From: Galaxea fascicularis
Taxonomy: Eukaryota; Cnidaria; Anthozoa; Scleractinia; Euphylliidae
NCBI GenBank assembly: GCA_948470475.1
Contig: OX419336.1
Location: forward strand, 31,645,915-31,709,914
Reading direction: 5' to 3'
DNA: 64,000 nt
Shown here piece by piece: positions 20,573 to 31,516 of this stretch (position 1 is its first letter; each line of letters starts with the position of its first letter). The translations under genes were made by a program, and so were the position numbers. The notes beneath the pieces are model-generated. The model was not told the DNA's origin and searched no databases. It saw only the letters and a list, made by a program, of their open reading frames with translations.

Positions 20573-21568
20573 CATGTTAGCGTCGATTCGCCATATAGGA
20601 TGCAAATCGTTCCGGAGATGCCCAGATGGTCCCTTTGCGACCGCAGAATTTCGCTTTTATTTTCACTAATGTGAGGTGGTCTTATAACTCAAGTGTGCGA
20701 TTTTAAAATCTACGTCGATTTTTTTTATTTCTTCACAACACATCTGCAACAAATCAAATAACATGTCTTAGTCTTAGGTGTTGTGAAGAAAGTGACATGT
20801 AGCGAAGCTGTTGTGATCTATCAGAATAATTACGTTAAATCTTATAATCATGACATCCATTCTAAGGCAAAGCGAGAAATTTAATTCCCCTTTCCCCACC
20901 CCCAAAATAATTTATGCATATTTCGCTTTGAATCAACAGGTTGAAAAGCAAAATAAAGGAAAAAGACGCGTTAGGCACGCCGTTTGGAAAACGAAAACAC
21001 CGCGGTAGCTAAGAACTTTAAAATGTACGGATTTTCAGTTGAGACTCAAAGGTAATCAATTCGGGGATAGCCTACGTTTCACAGATTACCCCAAATTTAC
21101 AAAGAAAATATCAATTTTTATCTTCAGCGGTCAAACCCGGTCGCTAAAAGAAAGTGAGAAAACAATTTAAAAAATACCATTATCTTATAAAAATCATTCC
21201 TTTAGTACCACTTCGAAAGAATAAATTATCATTAACATCAGAGATTTTATTTTACTTTGCGGAGAAAGCGAAATTCGGAAGGGGAGATGTTTCCAATGAC
21301 AACGAGATATCAATAATTAATGTACAATGCAATATGTCAATCTATGCAAATTGAGGTAAATATGCGGGAGTCGTGTAACAGGCCACTTGTGATTGGTTCA
21401 TGAGAAAAATAATTACAACGCTATTGCGTTCAGCTGTTTGCCGCTCGGTTTCTTTGTGCATGAATATCCGGTGAATGGAGAAGATAAAAGCTCCAGAGAA
21501 ATACGGAATAGAGCGGCAGAAGCAGCCATCATAGCGATTTTAGAACGACCTAAGCACAGGACGGGAGA
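20573..21568. promoter_or_regulatory. Upstream region of MYLIP
   Basis: This is the ~1 kb between the TTAA element and the MYLIP start; no gene is visible. It should contain the MYLIP promoter and 5'UTR. A GATAAAAG sequence at about 21483 and a C-rich run near 20890-20905 are the only notable features, neither diagnostic. Confidence 0.35.
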
Positions 21569-24500
21569 ATGTGGTGTTTTATTTCGGAGCCGAACGGCAT
21601 AATTCACGAGATTTTCCTCGCGAAAAATGCTATCGGCCAGGAGTGTTTGGACAAGGTGAGGAATTTCGACTCAAAACATATTCTCATCGAGTACAATGAA
21701 TATTCCCAAGGCACCTGTGTGTTGGTTGTCTCAGCTAGATTCGTTCGCTTTGACAAATTGTTGCTTCGATAATTTTGCGAAGTATTTAGCTTTATTTTTA
21801 TCTTTCAACTCTTACAGGTCTGTGAAAAGTTAAAGCTAGTCGAGAAAGATTATTTCGGTTTGAAATTTGGTGGCGAAAAAGGCGCACAATTTTGGTTAAA
21901 TTTGCGAAATTCTATGTCGTCGCAACTCTCTGGGAAGCCACCTTATCGTCTCTATTTCCTGGTGAAATTTTTCGTCAAACCACAAGAACTTCAGCAAGAA
22001 ATAACACGGTAAGCGAGACAGGTGAAATTTTGATGTATGGTTAATTTTGCATGGTGACAGTTGTACCTGCCGTCCGAGACGTTTATAGCTCAAGCCATAA
22101 ATCTGACACGAAGTGCAGTGTTTTACGGAAAAGGATCTTTGAATTCGTTTTCGTTTCTAAATATAGCTGTTTTCCTCTATCTTTCAGTCACCAATATTAT
22201 CTGAGCTTGAGGAACTTTATTAGCGAAGGAAAGTTGGATTTGTCGTCCCTTCAAATTAAGACGATCGCCCGTCTCTGCGCTCTGATTGCTCATATAGAGT
22301 GCGGCGATTTTTCTCAAGAAAGAGTTCCGAAGTATTCATCGTACATTCCCATGTCCGTTCATAATGTGTATGCCAAGTCTTCAGACCTTCAGAAAGATGC
22401 GGCTATTGAACACGCTAAGCTCCTTAACTCTCCTGTCAGCGAATCGAAAATCGAGTTCTTGCACATTGCATGCTGCATACAGGGCTATGGAATTGAAGTT
22501 TTTCATGGACGCTTGAGTAACGACAAAATGCTGAAAAAGGTGGACATCTATGTCGGCAGTGATGGAATACGCATATTTAGCCTCAACCGCGAATTTGACG
22601 AGAAGCAAGGTAAAGATGTTGCCAGGAGAATTCTTGAAAAAAGGTAAGTTATGGTTTTTGTCACAGTTAGGTTGTCAACGTAATGTGCTATGTTTATTTT
22701 ATTGTGTGATTCTCAGTAATGTTCGAAAGATTTTTCTGTTGTAAAACCTGTTTTCAGGGCATTGAAATGGTCTGTGAAGTAATAGACTTTTACTTACGGT
22801 GAGTTATTTTCAGTATTTTTCATAGATGCGGCGCTGCTTTGAGCTGGAGTAACCACATTGTTTAAATAGCAGTTATTTTTGACTGAAGTCCATCTCACTT
22901 TTCCTCTCCTACCATTTAAAATGAGTGCAGATCATTACCATTTTTAGTTTATCTTCAAGTCGAAAAGATTAAAGTATTTTGTGCCAATTGTTTCTTGTTA
23001 AATTCGCAAACCGAAAATGGGTTTTCAAGAAAATTGAGGTTAAACAATAGACATCTTTAAATTATGTTTACGCAAACATCAAACTTTGCCTGAAAATTGC
23101 CTGAGTTGTTAGGAAAACCTGTATTTCACCAGTATTTCATAGAGAAATTAACACATTTGATTCCTGTTCAATAATTCGCATTTTTAAAATCATACAATCC
23201 AAATATCTAGCACACTCAGGTGATTTATGGTATTTTCGTGGCACTGTTTTTCGAAATTGTAAAGCCGTTTAATGAGTTTTTCAGCCTGTCTGTCGTGGAA
23301 GTAAAGTATTATTATTTTATTTTGCATAATTACGGCTTATCAACCTTAGCCGCAAGTTACCATTTTTTGGCAAAGGAGGCGTTTCTTATTTTCGATAGAA
23401 AGTATGGGGGAGATTTTAGTTTTTCACGGGTGGTTCAGTGCGCAGCGTTTTTTGTTTTTTAACGAGGTCGGAATTATTGGTATGAAATTTTTGGATCATA
23501 TTCCATTTATGTGTTTCTTTATTTCGTCTCCGCGGCAGGTATATTGAACGGGGAGCTTTTATCAGCAACGCAAATGAAATGTTTCTGCAAGAGAGCAGAA
23601 TTAAGGGCTGTGTCAAAGTATTGACCGTAAACTGAGCAAACAAATGAGACGTGATGATTTTCGGTAACAATTTTCGGTAAACATCGAAATGAAAATACGT
23701 CAAAACAGCTCTCAAGTGAGAACGTTGCACCCTTGTACATCTGCAATATTGAATTTCCTGCTTACATTGTTTAAAACTGAAACTGAAGGGAAAGATTCAG
23801 TGTGTTGTTTTCCTGTGTTTTCTATAGCTTGTGTTCCAAATTGAATGCAGCGAGTTTCCACGACGCTGAGAAATAATCACTTTCTCTTCTTATTTTCTCC
23901 GAGGTAGTATTGCAGAGATGAATGTTTTCCCACACTCCCGGGCTGTTTGCTTTTGTGTTTCTGATATATCAAAACGGTGACAGATAAAGTATTACCTTTC
24001 ACTCGTGTTTCAATGTCTTTTGTTTCCGCATGCTTTCGAAAGTGATCCTTCGCAAGCTGGTATTCTTAGCAACTAGTTGGAACGTCTTTCTCTAACTGAA
24101 TACTGAAAATAAAAGTTTAGGTGGATTACTTTCAATATATTATTTATCACACAAGCTGCTTGGAAGGTTATTTTTTACGAATAAATAAATCCAAAACAGG
24201 AAGGTTTGACATACAAAGCTAAACGTATAGATGACTTGATTTTCTCTATTGCCTATCAGTTGTAAGATCTTTTCCGAGTAGGAGGGCCGTGGACAGTCGG
24301 TGTGATATCGTCTTAATCAGCAATCTATACATACAATTGTCCTTTGCAAATTAACCGCGAAGAATGAGACAAGCAGCGGACAAAACGATTGTGTTAACCG
24401 TTGGTTTTATAATCACTGCAACAGTAATTGTGTTGTCTCGAGTTTTCAGGAGGACCTGTAATAATATAGTAAGTCCAGTATAACTTTGATCCCTCTCAAA

Positions 24501-25900
24501 TATAGATGTAGCTGAAATTGCCTCTCTTTCAATTGAGATGAATGGCACCTTTTTCCAAGAGGGGCTCATATTACTTTTTAAGATATCCAAACTGACTGTT
24601 TTGCTAAGGTCAGTGCCTGATCAGAGAAGCCACTTATGTTTGGCAATCAAGGGGGGACTGGGAGAGGCAGATGGGAAGTGTGAGGCGCGAAAGGGGTAAT
24701 GGGTAATTTGAAGGAGAAGTCTCCCAAGGTTCTGACTTTTAATTCCCAGTACCCTTACAGTTCACACATGTCACGCCACATGCACGGAAAATTTGCGTTA
24801 ACTTTAACTCAACTGATCCCTGGTGATCATTTCTCATGCCCTGTATTATTGACAAACTGTTAAGTCGGCAGACCGACGTACGACATGACTCGGGCACGTG
24901 AGACTGCTACAACTTTTGGAAGTCACACGAATTAATTGCACGCCGAAATTGTGAAAAAGTAGTTTTTCTGAGAATTTAAAAGCTGTACATAACTAGGCAT
25001 TGACATGCTCACTGTCGAAACTTTCAGAAATAAAACAACACGCGCAAATTTACTGTTATCTTGTCTCGTGTTATATAGCTGTTTGCTATTTTGACTGTTC
25101 GTCGAATTTAATAGCATTTACAAGAGACGAAGGTGTAATCATTAGATCTCGAAATGCTCATTTTGTTTTCTAGGGTATCTTTTGAAGATGTGTCCACAGT
25201 GTCCTACAATAACCGCTCGTTTACCGTCGTCCACGGGGGAACTGGGCCCCTAGCTCAGCGAGACACGTATAAAATGAAGTCTGAGGGCGATGCAGTTGGA
25301 CTGTTCCGAACTTTCACCGAGTACCACACGTTTTACCAGTGTAACACCGTCAAACGATCAGTTATCGATCAGTGCACAAGGACGTTCGCCGGACGTCTGT
25401 TATCCTTGTTTGCACCTCGTAACGAGTTTGGCAGGATTTTCCTGTTTGATGTTCAGCGCACTCGACGCCAGGCATACAGCCACGCTTGGGGTGAGCTAAA
25501 CTCGTGTCGTGTGATTGACGTGGCAAGTTCTATCTCCGGCAGTTTCCGTTCTGTGGGTGCATCAGCGGAATACCGTCCGGTCCAGTCCCCACTCTCACAG
25601 CGCAAGTGCTGCAATACAAAGAGGCGGGACGAGGCCGGGCCATCCCGCGGTGAGGGAAGGAGGGGCTTCACTGAGAGAGACAACATGGAGAATATGTCCT
25701 CGGATGAGCTCAAGGTCATGGTACGACACCTCCAGGACGCACGCATCTGTCAGATTTGTATGGATAACGAGGTTGCCACCGCTTTCTGTCCGTGTGGTCA
25801 TGTTGTTTGTTGCGTGGAGTGTTCAGCCATGTGCAAGGAATGCCCACTGTGTCGGAGTCAGATCACCTACGCCCAACGAGTCTTCTTTCCGTGTGAATGA
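21569..25900 (+). CDS. MYLIP: MYLIP/IDOL E3 ubiquitin ligase (FERM-RING)
   Basis: Four coding exons, 21569-21655, 21818-22008, 22188-22643 and 25174-25900, join in phase into about 486 residues (vertebrate MYLIP is ~445). Residues 1 to ~80 form FERM lobe F1, with the lobe-typical DYFGLKFGGEKGAQFWLNLR stretch. F2 spans ~85-190 and begins at HQYYLSLRNF. F3 spans ~195-300 and includes RTFTEYHTFYQC. A Ser/Gly-rich linker of ~100 residues precedes a C-terminal C3HC4 RING at ~437-471 (CQIC ... CPCGH ... CVEC ... CPLC), with all zinc ligands present. In vertebrates the FERM domain binds lipoprotein-receptor tails and the RING ubiquitinates them with UBE2D partners, in the cytosol at the plasma membrane. 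The start fits the conserved MWCFISEPNG opening, and 'CLDK|VCEKLK' spans exon 1-2. Intron 3 is 2.5 kb. Confidence 0.93.
22644..25173. other. MYLIP intron 3
   Basis: A 2.5-kb AT-rich intron bounded by AAG|GTAAGT and TTTTCTAG|G. It has no internal gene. Near 24780-24940 it holds a dispersed repeat (TGATCCCTGGTGATCATTTC ... ACAACTTTTGGAAGTCACAC), whose second copy lies at 40370-40585 in a CSTF3 intron. Confidence 0.7.
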
Positions 25901-28280
25901 AACATGGAACATTTTATGACGTGAAATATGAACGTTTCTATGATTTGGTACTAACACAACCTGACTCAACTAGAAATATGTTGACTGGTCTGCTGTCCAG
26001 GCTTCGAGAATGCTACTGAAACAGCTGCTGACGTCGATGACTGCCGGTTTTATTGTTGATGCCCTCTAGAACAACATGTTTGTAATAACTCGTCAGGTAG
26101 CGCTTTGATGAATGCATTGAAGAAACAGCACTACATTTCAAATATGTTTCATAAAGTCGGGTTACCAAAGGACCGCCACCTCGGAAGGAATTTGGCCCCA
26201 GGCTGAAGTTTTTGTTGGAAGCGGATAAAATAATACTTGGATTTAAAAAGTTCATAAATCAACTATTTAATATTTATGTAAAGATGAATTGTAGCATTTA
26301 GATTTTCTATGAGCAGTTGTAGTTTTTTACACAGATGTCCTTCTATTATGGAAAGACTGCGCTAAGCCTTATAAGGCTGACCGAAAAACAGTTGCGGTAC
26401 ACCGCTGACAGTCTTGTTGCATTGGGAGCGTTCATAGACAATGAACACAGACAGAAAATATTTGCATTGTGCTCTTCTGCAACAGAGGTTAACCCTTCTA
26501 TTTGGAAAAGGTTGGACTCAAGTAGGGTCTTAGAACAGGCTGATTAGGTCAATGACATCTGGTCTGCACAGATTTCGTAGACATTCTCATTCGCTGAATC
26601 ATTGGGTTGTAGAATGGTTTCCATGCGACCGCAGAAGCGAATTTGAAAAGTCGTGGAGAGAGGTTGCCAGTCGAAATTTACTTAACATCTTTTTCCACGA
26701 GCGTAGTTTTTCAGTCATCATCGTCGGCGACAGCAACTTTTATTTGTCAGAGTCAGTGGCACACAAACAGTCGCTCACTGAACCGTTCCAAGAGCTGTTC
26801 ATTGCGGCCTCGTTGTGAAGGCGGTTTTTTTGCTGAATCACCAACTTTGTGTTCCTGTGCGGATTGGGTTCAACGTTGAGTTGTTAAACAATATGGGAGC
26901 GAGTAAACCAGGATCGAACTGTTCTTGTGGATGCAAGAATACACAATTTCGGGTTTTCCACAGATAGTGGATTCACTTTGTCTCTAGTTCATACTAATGT
27001 GCTTGGAAACATTAAAAGTTTGTCCAGTAACTTACAATGCAGTGCTGGAAATAATTTTTCTTCCATAACAGGACATTTGTCCTTTCAATCTTCCTCTTGG
27101 TCGGACAGTTTACCGATTTGACCGGACATTAATTAGCATAATTATAGTATAATACGGGGTTTTGAAAACTATTTAAATCTGTTTCGTCATCATGTTCGGA
27201 CATCATGTCCGATCATTATGTGAAATTGGCCGGACATTTTCAAAACTTGGAAAATGTCCGATGACAGATTGTTGTTTCCAGCACTGTAATGCATTGGATG
27301 GGTCAAGGTTCACGTTTGTTTATTTCTAGCTGATAAACCGCGCACTCCCAATTCACAGCGAGTCTAAACCCTTGGTAAATTAATAAAGAAATGTAGATTT
27401 TTAAGAGACCTAAGTAAGCAAAAACTGAATTTTAGAATAAAATAGCTGAGCAGTTACTGTTTCAGTTCACTTGAATGAACGTCTTTTGTACCTTGTCCTC
27501 GGTCGAAACTCTCCTTAAGGGTTCCTCAATCTGAAAATCATTGGAACTAAAAACGATTCGTCTCTTCACAAGATAAGAGAAACACACCCTTCTACTCTTC
27601 TACAAGCACTTAGGTCTTATACTTGTCAGAGACACGAAAACGTTTTGTGTCAGCATTTAACTCACTCCGTGTACTTAATTACATACTGTGAAGTTGTGCC
27701 GTGAGTTCACGCAGTTTTGCACAGAGAACAAAACCTGAAAGGCGTTTTTACCCTTTCGTTAAAGAGGAAAAAGCACCAACGCTTCAAGGAGGATTCGGCT
27801 GTTAAGAAAATTTTGTTTTCTTTAATCCAGTAGATCAGAATGAATAGCTAAAGCAACATACTGCTTTTGTTAATTATTTTTGGCTCGGCATATGCTCTAA
27901 CAGCACAAACAGAGGAAAAGAAAACATCTTATGCCGTTCACAATCTTGGCTGGTTCTACGTCATCCTGTGTTTTAAAAAGAGTCTTCAAATATTATATAG
28001 ATTGCAAATTACACTGACAAAAGTGGAGAAAGCATGAAAGTATCTTTCAGGCCACAGCAGGTGGGCTGAAAGATATGTGTGACAACTTTACGCGTTAATT
28101 GTCATTATCGCGTGACATTGTCGCATTGTCAACAATACTACCACTGACTTCATTTCTGAAGGTCTGGATGGTACTCGGTTGATAGCATGCATACACTGAG
28201 CAACCAGTAGCAACTCGAAATGCAACTAACAATTTTTATTAAATCTCTCAGTACGTGCGCTGTGATTGGTCAATTTTGCA
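25901..28280. other. MYLIP 3' region and intergenic sequence
   Basis: The MYLIP 3'UTR should occupy the first part. The frames at 26335-26547 and 26552-26879 show no family motifs and are probably UTR or chance. No canonical AATAAA was found close to the stop; one lies at 27382. A MITE sits at 27040-27286. Confidence 0.4.
27040..27286. mobile_element. hAT-like MITE with CAGTGCTGGAAA ends
   Basis: CAGTGCTGGAAATAAT at the left is mirrored by TTGTTTCCAGCACTG at the right. The interior repeats GGACATTTGTCC-type dyads several times (near 27071, 27123, 27195-27220 and 27232), with long self-complementary stretches. It is non-coding, 247 bp. Flanks are similar but not a clean 8-bp duplication. Confidence 0.65.
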
Positions 28281-28281
28281 G

Positions 28282-28282
<1 letters not shown>

Positions 28283-28330
<48 letters not shown>
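28283..28330. repeat. (TA)n microsatellite
   Basis: About 24 uninterrupted TA units directly before the CTTAGGCCCTGTTTATACG repeat that begins the foldback region. Expect length variation between individuals. Confidence 0.95.
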
Positions 28331-28332
<2 letters not shown>

Positions 28333-28333
28333 T

Positions 28334-30322
28334 AGGCCCTGTTTATACGTCGCAGTACGTACGAATATAAGGCCCTGTTTATACGTCGCATTTAATTAGA
28401 CGAATTTAATTGACGACTTTCCGTCGACTGGCAGACGAATTTAATGCCGAGTCGTTTTATACGTTGAACAAAATAGTTACCAGTAGTTTGTGTCCACACT
28501 GTGAATCATTAGCGGTCATCTATTAAAAGCAAAATGGCGCCGTTCAGTGGAACGATCGCCATGCTAAAAAGTAAAAGTAATTTATGCATTTAATTCAATA
28601 CGTCTGAAGTGCGACGTCTAAAGCCAACAGGCATTTCACACGTTTCATCCGTGTGGGGCACAATTATATTCGTCCGTGCTATGCCTGCCCATATGTAGCA
28701 ATATTTAATCCCCGCTTATTTATATTTGATTTAAACTTATTTGTTTTAAATTTAAACTTCATGTCCAAAATTTATTTAAATTTAAACCAAATTTCTTATT
28801 TAAACTTTTTAAACTTATTTAAATTTAAACTTATTTTTTTATTTGAACTTGTTTTCCATTTAAATTTAAACTTTTTTTTTTATTTAAACTTGTTTTCCAT
28901 TTAAATTTGAACTTTGAAAATGTCTTTTAAACCTCATTGTAATATTTCTTTAAATCGCTTAAGTTTGATTTAATCCTTTGTATTCATTTAAATTTAAACC
29001 TCCAAAATTTTATGTAAACTTGCGAATTTGTATTTGATTTGAACTTCGAAATTCTATTTAATCTTCCTGGGACGAGCTCGGCCAGGGTCACGCGTATAGC
29101 AGGGTCACAAGTTCATCATCGGCGGCCATTAGTTTTTCGATGTCTCGTCAGTAAATATAGACGACGAAGGCACCGGTAGAGTGTCCAAATTACTAAGCGA
29201 AGCATCCAGGCTTTTCCCTTCGTCCTACAGCCCTGCTGTGAATGCCAGTCATTCAGCAGCGACGATCAATGAAACTCTCGGGTTCGCTTAGAGACTGCTT
29301 CGGGAAAGTACATGCACCGGCCTCCGTGGGCGACTGAACTGACAATAACATTTGCGACTGAGAGCGACATGTAAAAAGTGTTAACAGGCCTCCTAAATAG
29401 TATTGTGCGTGACGCGAAAGAAAACTGCAATAAAAAAAGTTTTCTTTCGCGTCACGCACGTCGGACTATAAAGCGAAGTAGGGACTACTCGTAGTCTACT
29501 ATTTAGGAGCCCCCATTATCTCATATCGCAAGGGAAAATCCCAAAAAGGCATCCTACTTAAAGCGAACCGGTGCATCTGCAAACTGCAGATGTTTTGAGC
29601 AGGCCTGTTAACCCTTTTTACATGTCGCTCTCAGTCGCAAATGTTATTGTCAGTTCAGTCGCCCACGGAGGCCGGTGCATGTACTTTCCCGAAGCAGTCT
29701 CTAAGCGAACCCGAGAGTTTCATTGATCGTCGCTGCTGAACGACTGGCATTCACAGCAGGGCTGTAGGACGAAGGGAAAAGCCTGGATGCTTCGCTTAGT
29801 AATTTGGACACTCTACCGGTGCCTTCGTCGTCTATATTTACTGACGAGACATCGAAAAACTAATGGCCGCCGATGATGAACTTGTGACCCTGCTATACGC
29901 GTGACCCTGGCCGAGCTCGTCCCAGGAAGATTAAATAGAATTTCGAAGTTCAAATCAAATACAAATTCGCAAGTTTACATAAAATTTTGGAGGTTTAAAT
30001 TTAAATGAATACAAAGGATTAAATCAAACTTAAGCGATTTAAAGAAATATTACAATGAGGTTTAAAAGACATTTTCAAAGTTCAAATTTAAATGGAAAAC
30101 AAGTTTAAATAAAAAAAAAAGTTTAAATTTAAATGGAAAACAAGTTCAAATAAAAAAATAAGTTTAAAAAGTTTAAATAAGAAATTTGGTTTAAATTTAA
30201 ATAAATTTTGGACATGAAGTTTAAATTTAAAACAAATAAGTTTAAATCAAATATAAATAAGCGGGGATTAAATATTGCTACATATGGGCAGGCATACCGT
30301 GCTGCGACGTATAAACAGGGTC
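28334..30322. mobile_element. 2-kb foldback element with near-identical arms
   Basis: The left arm (~28680-29389) and right arm (~29602-30298) are inverted copies that differ only by one ~15-bp slippage in a TTTAAA-rich tract and isolated bases. The outer motif GGCCCTGTTTATACGTCGCA occurs at 28371, with an extra direct copy at 28335, and inverted near 30301-30319. Between the outer motif and the left arm is ~300 bp with no partner on the right. The ~210-bp centre holds a second hairpin whose arms read GTGCGTGACGCGAAAGAAAA and its complement (29404-29459). Open frames in the arms are by-products of the AT-rich repeat. No protein-coding capacity is seen. Confidence 0.8.
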
Positions 30323-30344
30323 TAATTGACTTACACAAATGTGC

Positions 30345-30843
30345 CAATCAAAAATAGTCGAAGCCAATGAAATTCGCGGGCAATAAAGGCAGAACGTCCC
30401 AAGGCAATTCTTTTTCTGAACACGATGAAAATAACGGACCCGAACTTTTCAACGTGGCGTGCCAACGGCATCCCACGTAATTATGTATGGGGTTGTGTGG
30501 AAATCTTTCCCTAGTAGAACTCCCTCGCCTTTTGTGTAGTTTCCGAGCTCTTTGCGATGAGTAAGGGGGTACTTTCTTAAGGAACTGTGGTGCTGCGTCG
30601 GTAGTAGTACACACAAATTTGTTTTTATCAACGGAGTTAATAATGCAACTTGACCACCGTACAGGGATTCTAAAAGCTGACAATCCCTGTTCGGCGGTCA
30701 ATTTACATTACCAACTCCGTTGATAAAACCAGTTTATTTGCGATGTAATGTACCCTGGGTGCCAGAGGTTATCTTTTTTTCTCACACCCGACGGGTGCCA
30801 AATGATTGTTTGACCGTGAGAGACTGGAACAAAGTGGTGATTC
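30345..30843. other. Repeat-bearing sequence upstream of BORCS5
   Basis: About 30571-30720 is a dispersed repeat with CAAATTTGTTTTTATCAACG and ACCGTACAGGGATTC, related to 40696-40830. The block TTATGTATGGGGTTGTGTGG near 30479 resembles the motif near 1125. The frames at 30348-30701 and 30708-30890 run through these repeats and are not genes. The BORCS5 promoter lies at the right end. Confidence 0.5.
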
Positions 30844-30867
30844 AAAATGGCGGACGACAACAACTGA
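30844..30867 (+). promoter_or_regulatory. YY1/TISU-like ATGGCGG with a 6-codon upstream ORF
   Basis: AAAATGGCGG matches the YY1/TISU core common at promoters of housekeeping genes. Its ATG (30847) opens a six-codon frame, MADDNN, closed by TGA at 30865-30867, 29 bases before the BORCS5 start. Whether it is transcribed depends on the start site, which cannot be seen. Confidence 0.5.
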
Positions 30868-30895
30868 ATGACTAGTTCGGGAGTTACCATTCGTC

Positions 30896-31516
30896 ATGGG
30901 ACAAGATCAAAGCAGTAGTTTGGCCGGCCAAATGGGCCATCCGAATGTTCCTTATACCTCTTACTCTGTGGAAAAAGACGACGGCAAACCAAAGCCGAAA
31001 CAGCGCGCCAAGCTGGAAGACATTATGGTGGTCAATGCTCCGACAGGAAACCCAAAAGTCGTCTCTAAAAGTGAAGATACTGACATAAGAAACTTGAACA
31101 AGTTGCCATTCTATTATCCGCTTCTGCGAGGCACGGTTAATGTGCCTGCAGCCAGAGAGTTAGAGTTTTTCGATAAATTCGACCCTCGTCCCTGTCTATC
31201 ACTGTCCTCGCGGTATGAAAATCACCTAAGGCAATGTGCTGAAGCCGTGGCGTTTGACCAACAGATGCTGTCATCACGGATCCGAGAAATGGATGCTTAC
31301 TGTGCAAAGGTTCTGCGTAAGGTAATCGACAGGCACAAAAGATTATCTCAAGCAGCTGGACAGTTGAGAAAAGTGGAAGAAATGAATGCAAATCTTAGGA
31401 GAATTGACGCAAACCTGAAACGTATTGTGCCCATGATGGAAAGACTTAATAATATACTACCTGAAGATGAACGGTTGGAAGAGTTTTCTCTATCCCCATA
31501 CAACATACAGCACTAA
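30896..31516 (+). CDS. BORCS5: BORCS5 (BORC complex subunit 5, lyspersin)
   Basis: A single 206-codon frame, close to the vertebrate length of ~196. It opens MGQDQSS, an N-myristoylation signal (Gly2, Ser6), which is how this subunit attaches the BORC complex to lysosomes. A basic, disordered stretch follows (KPKPKQRAKLED), then LPFYYPLLRGTVNVP and the family core FFDKFDPRPCLSLSSRYENH. The end is a long coiled coil, ~110-190 (VLRKVIDRHKRLSQAAGQLR). BORC recruits the GTPase ARL8 and kinesin to move lysosomes outward (family knowledge). The frame is uninterrupted here, whereas vertebrate genes have introns. There is no poly-A tract or target duplication to prove a retrocopy, and no decay, so it looks functional. 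Confidence 0.93.
   Translation: MGQDQSSSLAGQMGHPNVPYTSYSVEKDDGKPKPKQRAKLEDIMVVNAPTGNPKVVSKSEDTDIRNLNKLPFYYPLLRGTVNVPAARELEFFDKFDPRPCLSLSSRYENHLRQCAEAVAFDQQMLSSRIREMDAYCAKVLRKVIDRHKRLSQAAGQLRKVEEMNANLRRIDANLKRIVPMMERLNNILPEDERLEEFSLSPYNIQH

Noticed and set aside
22051..22187. ATG-initiated extension of MYLIP exon 3
   Set aside because: A TTTCAG acceptor at 22187 in the right phase links exon 2 to HQYYLSLRNF. The upstream codons are intron read-through.
25453..25919. Long frames overlapping MYLIP exon 4 on both strands
   Set aside because: The MYLIP frame carries the RING zinc ligands; the others are GC-rich shadows.
28653..28904. Hydrophobic Phe/Leu/Asn-rich frame, also at 30129-30347
   Set aside because: Mirror copies in the two foldback arms, produced by TTTAAA-rich sequence; not membrane proteins.
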